Assembly: GCF_034521165.1 (NCBI RefSeq)
Contig: NZ_JAXHMV010000002.1
Span: 62,001-126,000, forward strand
From: Thiohalophilus sp.
GTDB taxonomy: Bacteria; Pseudomonadota; Gammaproteobacteria; UBA6429; Thiohalophilaceae
DNA length: 64,000 bases
Reading direction: 5' to 3'
Positions 42,616 to 51,124 of the stretch are shown here, one piece after another (positions within the stretch are counted from its first letter, which is position 1; every line of letters begins with the position of its first letter). The notes beneath the pieces were generated by a model that saw only the letters and a program-made list of their open reading frames with translations, was not told the DNA's origin and did no database searches. Both the position numbers and the translations under genes were made by a program.

Positions 42616-43449
42616 TCAGGACTTTTCAGACTTGTCAGGCTCTTCCGCCGACTCCGCGCTGGCGGCGAATTCATCGGCCTGCTTCAGATCGCGGGCGCTG
42701 ATCTCGCAGGCGCCGAGATCGGGCAGCTCCACCTCCTCCTCCATACCGAGGGTCTTGAGCGAGTGGCACATCGTTTCCATCTGCTGGTCCATGGCATGAA
42801 TGTGATCCAGCATGCAATTGATGGCGTTGGCCACCGGATCGGGCATATCCTGGGTGGTGCCATAGGCATCGAAGCCAATCCTGGCGGCGAAGGCCTTGCG
42901 TCGTTCATCCTCCGGCCCCGGTTCCCCGCCCGATTCCACTTTGGTCACGACGCGTCCGGGAATCCCGACGACCGTCGCCCCGGCCGGCACATCCTTGACC
43001 ACCACCGCGTTGGAGCCGACCCGCACCCCTTCGGCCAGGGTGATGGGCCCCAGCACCTTGGCGCCCGCGCCGACCACCACATCATTGGCCAGAGTGGGAT
43101 GGCGTTTGCCCTTTTGCCAGGTGGTGCCGCCCAGGGTCACGCCATGGTAGAGGGTGCAATCATCGCCGATCTCGGCGGTCTCGCCGATCACCACGCCCAT
43201 GCCGTGGTCGATAAAAAAGCGCCGGCCGATTTGCGCCCCGGGATGGATCTCGATCCCGGTCACCCAGCGACCCAGATTGGAGAGCAACCGCGCCAGCCAT
43301 TTGAGGTGGTGAGTCCACAGGGCGTGAGTGAACCGATGCAGCACCACCGCATGCAACCCCGGATAGGTGGTCAGCACCTCGAAGGTATTGCGCGCGGCGG
43401 GATCCCGCTCGAACACACACTGGATATCTTCTCTGATTCGTCCAAACAT
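42616..43449 (-). CDS. cysE: serine O-acetyltransferase
   Basis: Makes O-acetylserine, the first step of cysteine synthesis. The 277-residue protein starts MFGRIREDIQCVFERDPAA and contains the left-handed beta-helix hexapeptide repeats (GAQIGRRFFIDHGMGVVIG; GAGAKVLGPI). The C-terminal extension is long and acidic. The ATG at 43449 is used; an adjacent ATG at 43452 is equally possible, and the ribosome site is weak. It sits between trmJ and iscR, as in Pseudomonas and Azotobacter, where it feeds cysteine to the Isc desulfurase. Confidence 0.93.
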   Translation of the reverse strand: MFGRIREDIQCVFERDPAARNTFEVLTTYPGLHAVVLHRFTHALWTHHLKWLARLLSNLGRWVTGIEIHPGAQIGRRFFIDHGMGVVIGETAEIGDDCTLYHGVTLGGTTWQKGKRHPTLANDVVVGAGAKVLGPITLAEGVRVGSNAVVVKDVPAGATVVGIPGRVVTKVESGGEPGPEDERRKAFAARIGFDAYGTTQDMPDPVANAINCMLDHIHAMDQQMETMCHSLKTLGMEEEVELPDLGACEISARDLKQADEFAASAESAEEPDKSEKS

Positions 43450-43644
43450 CATCTGTTTACCGACACCGACCTGTCTGTTGGTGGTATTAAACGCTCGCCA
43501 AGGCGCAGAGCAGCAGCAAGAAAAATGTTCGTTTTGCGGCAGTGGCTCAATCAAGCGCAGTGCCAGAACGCTGGACACTGTCATTTTCAAACCCGGCGGG
43601 CTCCGCGCCTCGGCGAGAGCGTTCCTGAATTAAAGACTTTACCA

Positions 43645-44430
43645 CTAACGCTCTGATTCTTCAGTCTTTGCCTGCGCCAGTTTGTCCCGGGTGGCGTTGA
43701 GGATGCCGCGCAGGATGTTGATCTCCATCCGGTCCAGCTCGGCCCGGCCGTAGAGCCGGCGCAGGCGACGCATGATCTGACGCGGCGCACTGGGCTTGAG
43801 AAAGTCGAGCTCGGTGAGGGTCTGTTGCAAATGCGCATACAGCCGTTCCAGATCCTCGGCGGTGGCCCGGGGCTGATCGCTGTGAAAGCGGTTATCCCGC
43901 CGACCCAGTTGATCCAGCAGACTCATACGCAGCTCATAGACCAGCACCTGGGCGGCGGCCGCGATATTCAGAGAACTGTATTCGGGATTGGCCGGGATAT
44001 GCACCAGATAATTACAGCGGTCCAGCTCCTCGTTGGTCAGCCCGTTGTTCTCGCGGCCGAACACCAGGGCCGCCTGGGCCGATTCGGTGGTATCCAGGAC
44101 CCGTTCGGCCGCAGCCCGCGGATCCAGGCTTGGCCAGGGGATGCTGCGCAGGCGGGCACTGGCGCCCAGCACTACCGCACAGTCGGCCACCGCCGCATCC
44201 AGGGAGTCGACTACCCGTGCCTGCTCGAGCAGATCGGTGGCGCCGGAGGCCCGGGCGCGCGCCTCGCCGCTGGGAAACTCCGCCGGATTGACCAGCACCA
44301 GTTGCGTCAGGCCCATGTTTTTCATCGCCCGGGCCACGGCGCCGATGTTGCCCGGGTGACTGGTGTTAACCAGCACCACCCTGACCCGGGACAGGCGGGC
44401 GTTGAGGTCATCGTCCTGCTTTGCCGACAT
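43645..44430 (-). CDS. trmJ: tRNA (cytidine/uridine-32 2'-O) methyltransferase TrmJ
   Basis: A 261-residue SPOUT-class methyltransferase acting on position 32 of the tRNA anticodon loop. The family pattern is present: VVLVNTSHPGNIGAVARAMKN at the N-terminus, FGRENNGLTNEEL in the middle, and the knot segment IPANPEYSSLNIAAAAQVLVYE. It is divergent from suhB, the conserved arrangement. Confidence 0.95.
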   Translation of the reverse strand: MSAKQDDDLNARLSRVRVVLVNTSHPGNIGAVARAMKNMGLTQLVLVNPAEFPSGEARARASGATDLLEQARVVDSLDAAVADCAVVLGASARLRSIPWPSLDPRAAAERVLDTTESAQAALVFGRENNGLTNEELDRCNYLVHIPANPEYSSLNIAAAAQVLVYELRMSLLDQLGRRDNRFHSDQPRATAEDLERLYAHLQQTLTELDFLKPSAPRQIMRRLRRLYGRAELDRMEINILRGILNATRDKLAQAKTEESER

Positions 44431-44535
44431 TACAAATCATCCTGTCAGTTTGAATTGAGCCTGTTACAATAGCGCACCTTGACGTCCGGCGCCGCCGGCG
44501 TTTTGTTCTTTGGCAACCGGATTAAGGAAAAACTT

Positions 44536-45336
44536 GTGCACCCGATGTTAAATATCGCGGTCCGCGCGGCGCGTGATGCCGGTTTTATCATCGCCCGTAA
44601 CGCGGACCAGATCGACACCCTGACCATTACCGAAAAAGCCGACAACGATTTTGTCAGTGAAGTCGACCGCCGTGCCGAGCAGGTGATCATTCGCACGCTG
44701 CACAAGGCCTATCCGGACCACAGCATCCTCGCCGAGGAAAGCGGCAGCCATGCCGGCAACGACTACGAGTGGATTATCGATCCGCTCGACGGTACCACCA
44801 ACTTCGTGCACAACTTTCCGCAATACGCCGTTTCCATTGCCCTGCGCCATAAAAACCGCCTGGAGCAGGCGGTGGTCTACGATCCCCTGCGCGAGGAGCT
44901 GTTCACCGCCAGCCGGGGCGAAGGCGCCCAGCTCAACGGCAAACGCATCCGGGTCACACCCCGGCGCGGCATCGAAGGCGCCCTGTTCGGCACCGGGATT
45001 CCGTTTCATGAGGCGCATATGCCCTACATGGAAGCCTACCTGCAGATGATGCAGGCGCTGATCCCCGGCAGCGCCGGGATTCGCCGCGCCGGCTCGGCCG
45101 CGCTGGATCTCGCCTATGTGGCGGCCGGCCGCCTGGACGGTTTCTGGGAATTCGGCCTCAACAGCTGGGACATGGCCGCCGGCGTGCTGCTCATCGAAGA
45201 GGCCGGCGGACTGGTCGGCGACTTCAGCGGCAACGCCAACCATATGAAAAACGGCAACATCGTCGCCGCCAACCCGCGCCTGTTCAAGGCCATGCTGCAA
45301 AAAATCCGCCCCCACGTCCCCGACGACCTCATTTGA
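44536..45336 (+). CDS. suhB: inositol-1-monophosphatase family protein SuhB
   Basis: A 266-residue magnesium-dependent phosphatase. In E. coli it also joins Nus factors in rRNA antitermination. Metal motifs are visible: EESG, IIDPLDGTTNFVHNFP (DPLDGT) and WDMAAGVLLIEEAGG. The GTG at 44536 (read MHPMLNIAVRAAR) is chosen because it matches the E. coli N-terminus and length, with AAGGA 8 nt upstream. The longer frame from 44479 adds sequence not expected in the family. Confidence 0.95.
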   Translation: MHPMLNIAVRAARDAGFIIARNADQIDTLTITEKADNDFVSEVDRRAEQVIIRTLHKAYPDHSILAEESGSHAGNDYEWIIDPLDGTTNFVHNFPQYAVSIALRHKNRLEQAVVYDPLREELFTASRGEGAQLNGKRIRVTPRRGIEGALFGTGIPFHEAHMPYMEAYLQMMQALIPGSAGIRRAGSAALDLAYVAAGRLDGFWEFGLNSWDMAAGVLLIEEAGGLVGDFSGNANHMKNGNIVAANPRLFKAMLQKIRPHVPDDLI

Positions 45337-45406
45337 ATGTTGAATGTTGAATTTTGAATTGAGGAGTGATCCCATTCAAAATTAACTATTCAACATTCAA
45401 AATTTT
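45334..45406. repeat. AT-rich TTGAA/TTCAA inverted repeat
   Basis: Directly on the suhB stop lies a run of TGAATGTTGAATGTTGAATTTTGAATTGAG, interrupted here as motif units of TGAATGT and TGAATTT. It faces CATTCAAAATTAACTATTCAACATTCAAAATT-type units after a 15-bp gap. It could act as a weak bidirectional structure. It is the same AT-rich repeat type seen at 143-202 and near 58.4-58.7 kb. Confidence 0.55.
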
Positions 45407-45489
45407 CTCCCCTCCCCCCTTCAATATCCCGGAACGGGTCCGCTATTGGGACAGGCCCATTCAATTCATGGACACAGACGGCGGCAGTG

Positions 45490-45750
45490 ATGGCGCAGCC
45501 CAAACGCAACAACAACGGCAGCAAGGCCCTGGAGATCACCATGCGTGATGTTCTCGATGCTCTGGAGGAGTCGGCCAGCTATTTCGGCTATCAGCCGGGA
45601 CTGGATAATATGGAGATTCTCTCCATTGAGGCCCCCGGCCCGGATCCGTATCAGCAACGCAGCACGCCCGCCACCGTGCATCCTCTGTCGGGCCCCGAAC
45701 GCAGTGCGGATATTGTCGATTACCTGATTCGACGCGAATCGGCTGCCTGA
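45490..45750 (+). CDS. small hypothetical protein
   Basis: An 86-residue open frame after suhB, starting at ATG 45490 (a GTG lies one codon earlier). The product is acidic to neutral, with no signal peptide or membrane helix. It has a segment RDVLDALEESASYFGYQPG and ends ADIVDYLIRRESAA. No family is recognised. Codon choice looks like that of the neighbours, and the frame is free of the repeats around it, so it may be real. The following 45751-45944 has a GCCCTAAC tandem but no gene. Confidence 0.4.
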   Translation: MAQPKRNNNGSKALEITMRDVLDALEESASYFGYQPGLDNMEILSIEAPGPDPYQQRSTPATVHPLSGPERSADIVDYLIRRESAA

Positions 45751-45944
45751 TCGCGGCCCTCTGTTCCAGCACGAGCCCCCGCTCTTACGCCCTAACGCCC
45801 TAACGCCCTTATCAATCTCGTGGTTTTATTCCCTTTTGCGATCAGGCGATGCAAAATTCATTTGACCGTCATAAAAAATTCATGCTTACTAGGCAGTAAC
45901 CTTACGTTACACCAGCATATTCCACAGGAATAATCAGGAGGGGG

Positions 45945-46304
45945 ATGGTGAAACGCAGTATTTTTGCCTTGCTTGCACCGCCGGTCGCGGTCTGTCGTTA
46001 TGGCTGTGCCAGTTGTTGCGCCGCGCCGATTGCCGTGTTCTGGATTGCCGGTATTATCAGTATCATCTACGCCTTTTTCGGCGGCCCGGTCGCCAGCGAA
46101 GGTATCAGCCTTGGCACCCTGGCACTGGGCGCGGCGCTGTGGGGGATCGCCTCAATCTGGGCGGAAACCGTGATCAAGAGCGTCGAACAGGACGAAAGTG
46201 ATCCCGAATGCGAAACGCGCAGCAGCACCGTCTGCCGCATGGTCCGGCCCCGGCCTGACGAACATGACCCCATGGAAGACGTCAAAAAATTCCATTCCCG
46301 CTAA
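45945..46304 (+). CDS. small inner-membrane protein with N-terminal cysteine cluster
   Basis: A 119-residue protein. ATG 45945 has AGGAGGGGG just upstream. A CRYGCASCCAAP motif at about residues 17-28 precedes two membrane helices (about 29-46 and 55-73), and the C-terminus is charged, with two more cysteines and a DEHDPMEDVKKFHSR tail. The cysteine cluster might bind metal or sit at the membrane edge. No named family is recognised. A strong terminator follows, so this is a complete transcription unit. Confidence 0.72.
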   Translation: MVKRSIFALLAPPVAVCRYGCASCCAAPIAVFWIAGIISIIYAFFGGPVASEGISLGTLALGAALWGIASIWAETVIKSVEQDESDPECETRSSTVCRMVRPRPDEHDPMEDVKKFHSR

Positions 46305-46308
46305 AACC

Positions 46309-46332
46309 AAAAGCCCGCTTCTGCGGGCTTTT
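46309..46332 (+). terminator. rho-independent terminator
   Basis: Perfect stem AAAAGCCCGC/GCGGGCTTTT with a TTCT loop, 5 bp after the stop of the small membrane protein. Confidence 0.9.
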
Positions 46333-46356
46333 GCATCTATGATTCAGATTGGTTTG

Positions 46357-46510
46357 TAACGCAAAGTCCGCAAAGGCGCAAAGAACGCAGAGATTGCTCT
46401 TGTATGGTTCAGTACTCGCAAATGAATAAAACGATAATCAGTCGTTTTGCTTGAATAGCGCCATTAATCAATAGATTTTATACTTTGCGTCCTCTGCGTT
46501 CATTCCAGAA
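46357..46510. mobile_element. MITE-like element with CGCAAAG inverted arms
   Basis: The left arm GTAACGCAAAGTCCGCAAAGG.. (46357-46393) faces the right arm ACTTTGCGTCCTCTGCG.. (46484-46510), which ends TTCATTCCAG. The interior is AT-rich and holds a small palindrome AAAACGA/TCGTTTT (46427-46447). No gene. It fills the gap between a terminator and secF. Confidence 0.55.
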
Positions 46511-46518
46511 GCCTGAAA

Positions 46519-47454
46519 TCAGAGCTCGTGGCCAGGCTGGTCGGCGCCTTCTTTTTCCACCGGGATCAGGTTGGTGCTGTTAACGTTCAGCGCCAGGGCC
46601 GCCGTGCTGGCCACGTAAATGGACGAGTAGGTCCCGATAATGATCCCGACCAGCAATGCCGCGGAGAAGGAGTGAATCAGCTCCCCGCCGAGGAAGAACA
46701 TCGCCAGCACGACCAGCAGCGTCGTCAGTGAAGTGACGACGGTGCGCGACAGGGTCTGGTTCAGCGAGATATTGATGACTTCCGGCGGCTGGCTCTTGCG
46801 CATGCGCAGAAAGTTTTCCCGAATACGATCGAAGACCACAATGGTGTCATTGAGCGAGTAACCGATCACCGCCAGTACGGCCGCCAATACCGTCAGATCG
46901 AATTCCATACCGGTCACGGAGAAAAACCCGATCACGATCACCACATCATGGATCAAGGCCGTGATCGAGCCGACGGCAAAGCGCCATTCAAAACGGGCCA
47001 TGACATAGATCAGGATAAAGCCCAGTGCAATAATCATCGCCAGGCCGCCATCGTCGCGTAATTCGTCGCCAACCTGCGGGCCGACGAACTCCTGCCGTCG
47101 CATCTCGACCGACTCGTCCTCGACGCGCAATGCCTTGAGAATGTCGTCACTCAGCGTGGCGCTGACCTGCTCGGCCTGGGGCGCCAGACGAATAACGATA
47201 TCCCGCGAACTGCCAAAATGCTGGACCACCGCGCTCTCGAATCCGGCACCCTCAAGCGCGTCGCGAACCTGCTCGAGTTCCTTCGATTCACTGTAGCCGA
47301 CCTCCAGCAATGTCCCGCCGGTGAAATCCAGGCCGAAGTTCAGGCCGCGCGTGGCCAGCGAGCCAATCGCGATCAGCAGCAGGACCGCCGACACGAGTAA
47401 CGCATACCGGCGTTTGTCGACAAAGTTGTAGTTGGTGTTCTGAAAAATCTGCAT
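46519..47454 (-). CDS. secF: protein translocase subunit SecF
   Basis: A 311-residue inner-membrane protein of the SecDF complex, which uses the proton gradient to help pull proteins across. It has six membrane helices, a first periplasmic loop, and the family motifs LDFTGGTLLEV near 36 and SLNDTIVVFDRIREN in the fourth helix region. It is the last gene of queA-tgt-yajC-secD-secF; 18 bp separate it from secD. Confidence 0.96.
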   Translation of the reverse strand: MQIFQNTNYNFVDKRRYALLVSAVLLLIAIGSLATRGLNFGLDFTGGTLLEVGYSESKELEQVRDALEGAGFESAVVQHFGSSRDIVIRLAPQAEQVSATLSDDILKALRVEDESVEMRRQEFVGPQVGDELRDDGGLAMIIALGFILIYVMARFEWRFAVGSITALIHDVVIVIGFFSVTGMEFDLTVLAAVLAVIGYSLNDTIVVFDRIRENFLRMRKSQPPEVINISLNQTLSRTVVTSLTTLLVVLAMFFLGGELIHSFSAALLVGIIIGTYSSIYVASTAALALNVNSTNLIPVEKEGADQPGHEL

Positions 47455-47472
47455 AACGCGTGTCCTGTTGCC

Positions 47473-49326
47473 CTAGATAGACAGTTTGCGCAATTTCTTG
47501 CCAGCGACCGACAGGTTGACGATCGCCCGGGTTCCCATAATCGCGGTGAACATCGAAGTGAGGATCCCGATGGAGAGGGTAATGGCAAAGCCCTTGATCG
47601 GCCCGGTACCGAAGACGAACAATACCATCGCGGCGATCAACGTGGTGATGTTGGCATCGGCGATGGTCGACAACGCCTTGCCGTAGCCGGCACTGATCGA
47701 GGCCTGCGGCGAATTGCCATTTTGTAATTCCTCGCGAATACGCTCGAAGATCAATACATTGGCGTCCACGGCCATCCCCACGGTCAGGACAATCCCGGCG
47801 ATCCCCGGCAGGGTCAGCGTGGCCTGCAACATTGATAATACGGCGACGATCAGGACCAGGTTTACCACCAGCGCCACATTGGCCACCAGACCGAAGCCCT
47901 TGTACCAGAACGCCATGAAGGCCAGCACCAGAATCATGCCGATGATCACCGAACTGGTGCCCTGCTCGATATTGTCCTGCCCCAGGGATGGGCCGATGGT
48001 GCGCTCCTCGATAATCCGGATGGGCGCCGCCAGTGCGCCGGCACGCAGCAACAGGGCCAGGTTGCGGGACTCTTCCGGCTCCAGACCGGTAATCTGGAAA
48101 CGTTTGCTGAACACACCACGAATGGTGGCGACATTAATCACTTCCTCGACCTTGCGGTTGACGACTTTTTCCTCGCCGTCTTCGCGAATGATTTCCGGCT
48201 TGTATTCGATGAACACCACGGCCATCGGTTTGCCGATGTTCTGCTGGGTGGTGTTAGCCATACGGCTGGAACCGGCGCCGTCGAGATTGACAAACACCGC
48301 CGGCGAACCGGTCTCCTGATCGAAACCGGAGGTGGCGTTGGTAATGCGCTCGCCGGTGATAATCACCCGTTTTTTCAACAGAATCGGATCCCCGCTACGC
48401 TCCTCGTAAAGGCGCGAACCAAACGGTACCCGGCCCTGCAGGGCTTCGCGCACATCGTTTTGCGTATCCACCAGACGAAACTCCAGCGAGGCCGTGGCAC
48501 TGATCACGGTTTTCACCTGGGCGCTGTCCTGCACGCCCGGCAGCTGGACGATGATTCGCTGGTCACCCTGACGCTGCACGATCGGCTCGGCCACCCCCAG
48601 CTCGTTGATACGGTTACGCAGGGTCGTAACGTTCTGCTTGACCGCCGCCTGTTTGATTTCGGTGATGGCGTCCTCGGTCAATGCGGCTATAAGATAATAG
48701 GCACCGTCCGCTTCACGCTCGCGCAATTGCAGATTACGCCGTTCACGACTGATAGCCGCATCGGCCGCCTCGCGTTCCTCGGCATCGCGAAACCGCAGTT
48801 CAATCACTTCCTCCTGCTGGGTCACCGACTGATAACGCACCTTCGCTTCGCGCAGAATCGTGCGCAGTTCATTACTCAAATCCTCGTAGGTCTGCTCCAT
48901 GACCGTCCCGGTATCCACTTCCATCAAAAAGTGCAGGCCACCGCGCAGATCCAGCCCCAGATACATGGGCAAGGCACCCAGGCCCGACAGCCAGCCGGGG
49001 GCGGCCGGTGCCAGGTTCATCGCGACCACATAACCGTCGTCCAGATTCTCGCGCAGCACATCGTTGCTTTTGAGCTGTTCGTCCACATCGGAGAAACGGA
49101 CCAGCAGGCCCGAGTCATCCAGGGTAATCCGGCGATACGCGATCTCATGCCCTTCCAGCAGTTCGCGCACGCGGTGCTGGGTCGAACTGTCCACCGTCGT
49201 ACCCCGGCTGCCCGATATCTGGATCGACGGGTCGGTGCCATAGACATTGGGCAGCGCATAGAGCACTCCCGTGACCAGGACCAGCAGGATTAAAAGATAT
49301 TTCCACAATGGGTACTGATTGAGCAT
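47473..49326 (-). CDS. secD: protein translocase subunit SecD
   Basis: A 617-residue partner of SecF. Family motifs include LGLDLRGGLHFLMEVD near 120 (D1 motif), a large periplasmic region (P1 domain), AVFVNLDGAGSSRMANTTQ, and a C-terminal six-helix bundle with GMAVDANVLIFERIREEL near 520. The length is normal for gammaproteobacteria. Confidence 0.96.
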   Translation of the reverse strand: MLNQYPLWKYLLILLVLVTGVLYALPNVYGTDPSIQISGSRGTTVDSSTQHRVRELLEGHEIAYRRITLDDSGLLVRFSDVDEQLKSNDVLRENLDDGYVVAMNLAPAAPGWLSGLGALPMYLGLDLRGGLHFLMEVDTGTVMEQTYEDLSNELRTILREAKVRYQSVTQQEEVIELRFRDAEEREAADAAISRERRNLQLREREADGAYYLIAALTEDAITEIKQAAVKQNVTTLRNRINELGVAEPIVQRQGDQRIIVQLPGVQDSAQVKTVISATASLEFRLVDTQNDVREALQGRVPFGSRLYEERSGDPILLKKRVIITGERITNATSGFDQETGSPAVFVNLDGAGSSRMANTTQQNIGKPMAVVFIEYKPEIIREDGEEKVVNRKVEEVINVATIRGVFSKRFQITGLEPEESRNLALLLRAGALAAPIRIIEERTIGPSLGQDNIEQGTSSVIIGMILVLAFMAFWYKGFGLVANVALVVNLVLIVAVLSMLQATLTLPGIAGIVLTVGMAVDANVLIFERIREELQNGNSPQASISAGYGKALSTIADANITTLIAAMVLFVFGTGPIKGFAITLSIGILTSMFTAIMGTRAIVNLSVAGKKLRKLSI

Positions 49327-49386
49327 GAGACTCGATTCCGAATTGAGGCGGCGGCCGCACCAGGCGGCCGCACAAAGCGTTCGACG

Positions 49387-49728
49387 TTATTCTTTATTGA
49401 TGGTCTTCAGAGTGCCCTTGGGCAGGACGTTGACGACCGACTGCTTCTGTAACTTGACCTCGACATTGTCGGTAAGTTCCAGATTCACATATTCATCACC
49501 CACTTCGGTCACCTTGCCGGCCAGACCGCCGTTGGTCACCACTTCATCCCCCTTGGACAAGGCCGACACCAGATTGCGGTGTTCCTTGGCGCGTTTTTGC
49601 TGTGGACGAATCAGCAGAAAATAGAAAATGACGAAAATCCCGATAAAGAAAATCAGCTGCGACATGATGTTGGGTTCTTGGGCTGCCGGCGCCGCCTGCG
49701 CCATGGCATCGGAAATGAAAAAGCTCAT
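49387..49728 (-). CDS. yajC: Sec translocon accessory protein YajC
   Basis: A 113-residue single-helix membrane protein (MSQLIFFIGIFVIFYFLLIRPQ) with a cytoplasmic basic tail (QQKRAKEHRNLV) that copurifies with SecDF. ATG 49728 (MSFFISDAMAQA) gives the usual length; the longer frame upstream reads through tgt's end. It lies 60 bp before secD. Confidence 0.95.
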   Translation of the reverse strand: MSFFISDAMAQAAPAAQEPNIMSQLIFFIGIFVIFYFLLIRPQQKRAKEHRNLVSALSKGDEVVTNGGLAGKVTEVGDEYVNLELTDNVEVKLQKQSVVNVLPKGTLKTINKE

Positions 49729-49768
49729 AATCTCTGTCCCTTGTCGTTTGGAGGTTTGAGGCCCGCTA

Positions 49769-50884
49769 TTATGACATAGCCGGCACGGCTTGCGAGCGTT
49801 TGGCGTAGAAATCGGCCACGAACGCCTCCAGCTGGCCGGCCGCAATCGCCTCGCGCAGCTGCGCCATCAGGCGCTGATAATAATGGAGATTATGCAGCGT
49901 ATTGAGCCGCGCGCCGAGAATCTCGCCGGTCTTGTCCAGATGGCGCAAATAGGCCCGGCTGTAATGACGGCAGGTATAGCAATCGCAGTCCGGATCCAGC
50001 GGCCGGGTGTCGGTGCGAAACTGACTGTTGCGAATGCGCAGCAGCCCGGTAGAGGTGAAAATGAAGCCGTTGCGGGCGTTGCGGGTGGGCATCACGCAGT
50101 CGAACATATCGATGCCCCGGCGCACCCCCTCGACCAGATCCTCCGGCTTGCCGACGCCCATCAGATAGCGGGGATGCGCGGTCGGCATGCGCGGGCCCAG
50201 ATAGTCCAGAATCCGCAGCATATCGTCTTTCGGTTCACCCACCGACAGGCCGCCGATGGCATAGCCGTCGAAGCCAATCTGCGTCAGCCCCTCGAGCGAG
50301 GCCTGGCGCAGCGATTCGTACATGCCCCCCTGCACGATACCGAACAGGGCGGCCGGGCTGTCGCCATGGGCCGTCTTGCAGCGCTCGGCCCAGCGCAGCG
50401 ACAGCTCCATCGACACCCGCGCTTCCTCTTCAGCTGCCGGATAGGGGGTACATTCATCAAAGATCATGACAATGTCCGAGCCCAGTGCGCGCTGTACCGC
50501 CATGGACTCCTCCGGTCCCATAAAGACCCGGTTGCCATCCACCGGCGAGGCAAAATACACGCCTTCTTCGGATATCTTGCGCAACTTGCCCAGGCTCCAG
50601 ACCTGAAACCCGCCCGAGTCGGTCAGAATCGGCCCTTCCCAGTGCATAAAATCATGCAGATCGCCGTGCGCCTCGATCACCTCGGTGCCCGGGCGCAGCA
50701 TCAGATGGAAGGTATTGCCCAGCACGATCTCCGCGCCCAGCTCACGCAACTCCTCCGGCGTCATCGCCTTGACCGTGCCGTACGTCCCCACCGGCATGAA
50801 CGCCGGCGTCTCCACGGTTCCCCGATCAAACGTCAACCGCCCGCGCCGCGCCTCGCCATCGGATTGTAATAATTCAAATTTCAC
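49769..50884 (-). CDS. tgt: tRNA-guanine transglycosylase
   Basis: Exchanges G34 for preQ1 in queuosine synthesis. The 371-residue TIM-barrel enzyme has DSGGFQVWSL (catalytic Asp), GGLSVGEPKDDM, LMGVGKPEDLVEGV and the zinc site CDCYTCRHYSRAYLRHL. The start is GTG 50884. It precedes yajC in the usual queA-tgt-yajC-secDF order, but a MITE-like repeat separates it from queA. Confidence 0.96.
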   Translation of the reverse strand: MKFELLQSDGEARRGRLTFDRGTVETPAFMPVGTYGTVKAMTPEELRELGAEIVLGNTFHLMLRPGTEVIEAHGDLHDFMHWEGPILTDSGGFQVWSLGKLRKISEEGVYFASPVDGNRVFMGPEESMAVQRALGSDIVMIFDECTPYPAAEEEARVSMELSLRWAERCKTAHGDSPAALFGIVQGGMYESLRQASLEGLTQIGFDGYAIGGLSVGEPKDDMLRILDYLGPRMPTAHPRYLMGVGKPEDLVEGVRRGIDMFDCVMPTRNARNGFIFTSTGLLRIRNSQFRTDTRPLDPDCDCYTCRHYSRAYLRHLDKTGEILGARLNTLHNLHYYQRLMAQLREAIAAGQLEAFVADFYAKRSQAVPAMS

Positions 50885-50909
50885 CTGAAACCTTCATTTC
50901 TTAAGCGTA

Positions 50910-51108
50910 CTGGAAAAAACGCAAAGGACGCAAAGACGCGGAGAACGCAAAGAAAATCAAAATTATAATAATGATATCTATACATTTCCTTTCCCTGATG
51001 ACCATTACTGACTAATCATGTAACCCAAACAAAAACTCCGCATTGTTTTACTTACTCATTCAAAACTTTGCGACCTTTGCGTCTTTGCGTCCTTTGCGTT
51101 CCTTCCAG
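50910..51108. mobile_element. MITE-like element with CGCAAAG inverted arms (clearest copy)
   Basis: The left arm starts CTGGAAAAAACGCAAAGG, with four CGC(A/G)AAG-type units to 50952. The right arm (51065-51108) is its mirror, four CTTTGCG units ending GCGTTCCTTCCAG. The 112-bp interior is AT-rich with no open frame. The CTGGAA...TTCCAG ends and the roughly 200-bp length are shared with three other copies in the window. It splits queA from tgt. Confidence 0.65.
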
Positions 51109-51124
51109 CATCCTATCTACCAAC

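Noticed and set aside
43453..43644. Possible small gene between trmJ and cysE
   Set aside because: The only frames extend cysE upstream with Cys/Ser-rich, non-homologous sequence; no ribosome site or conserved pattern is seen.
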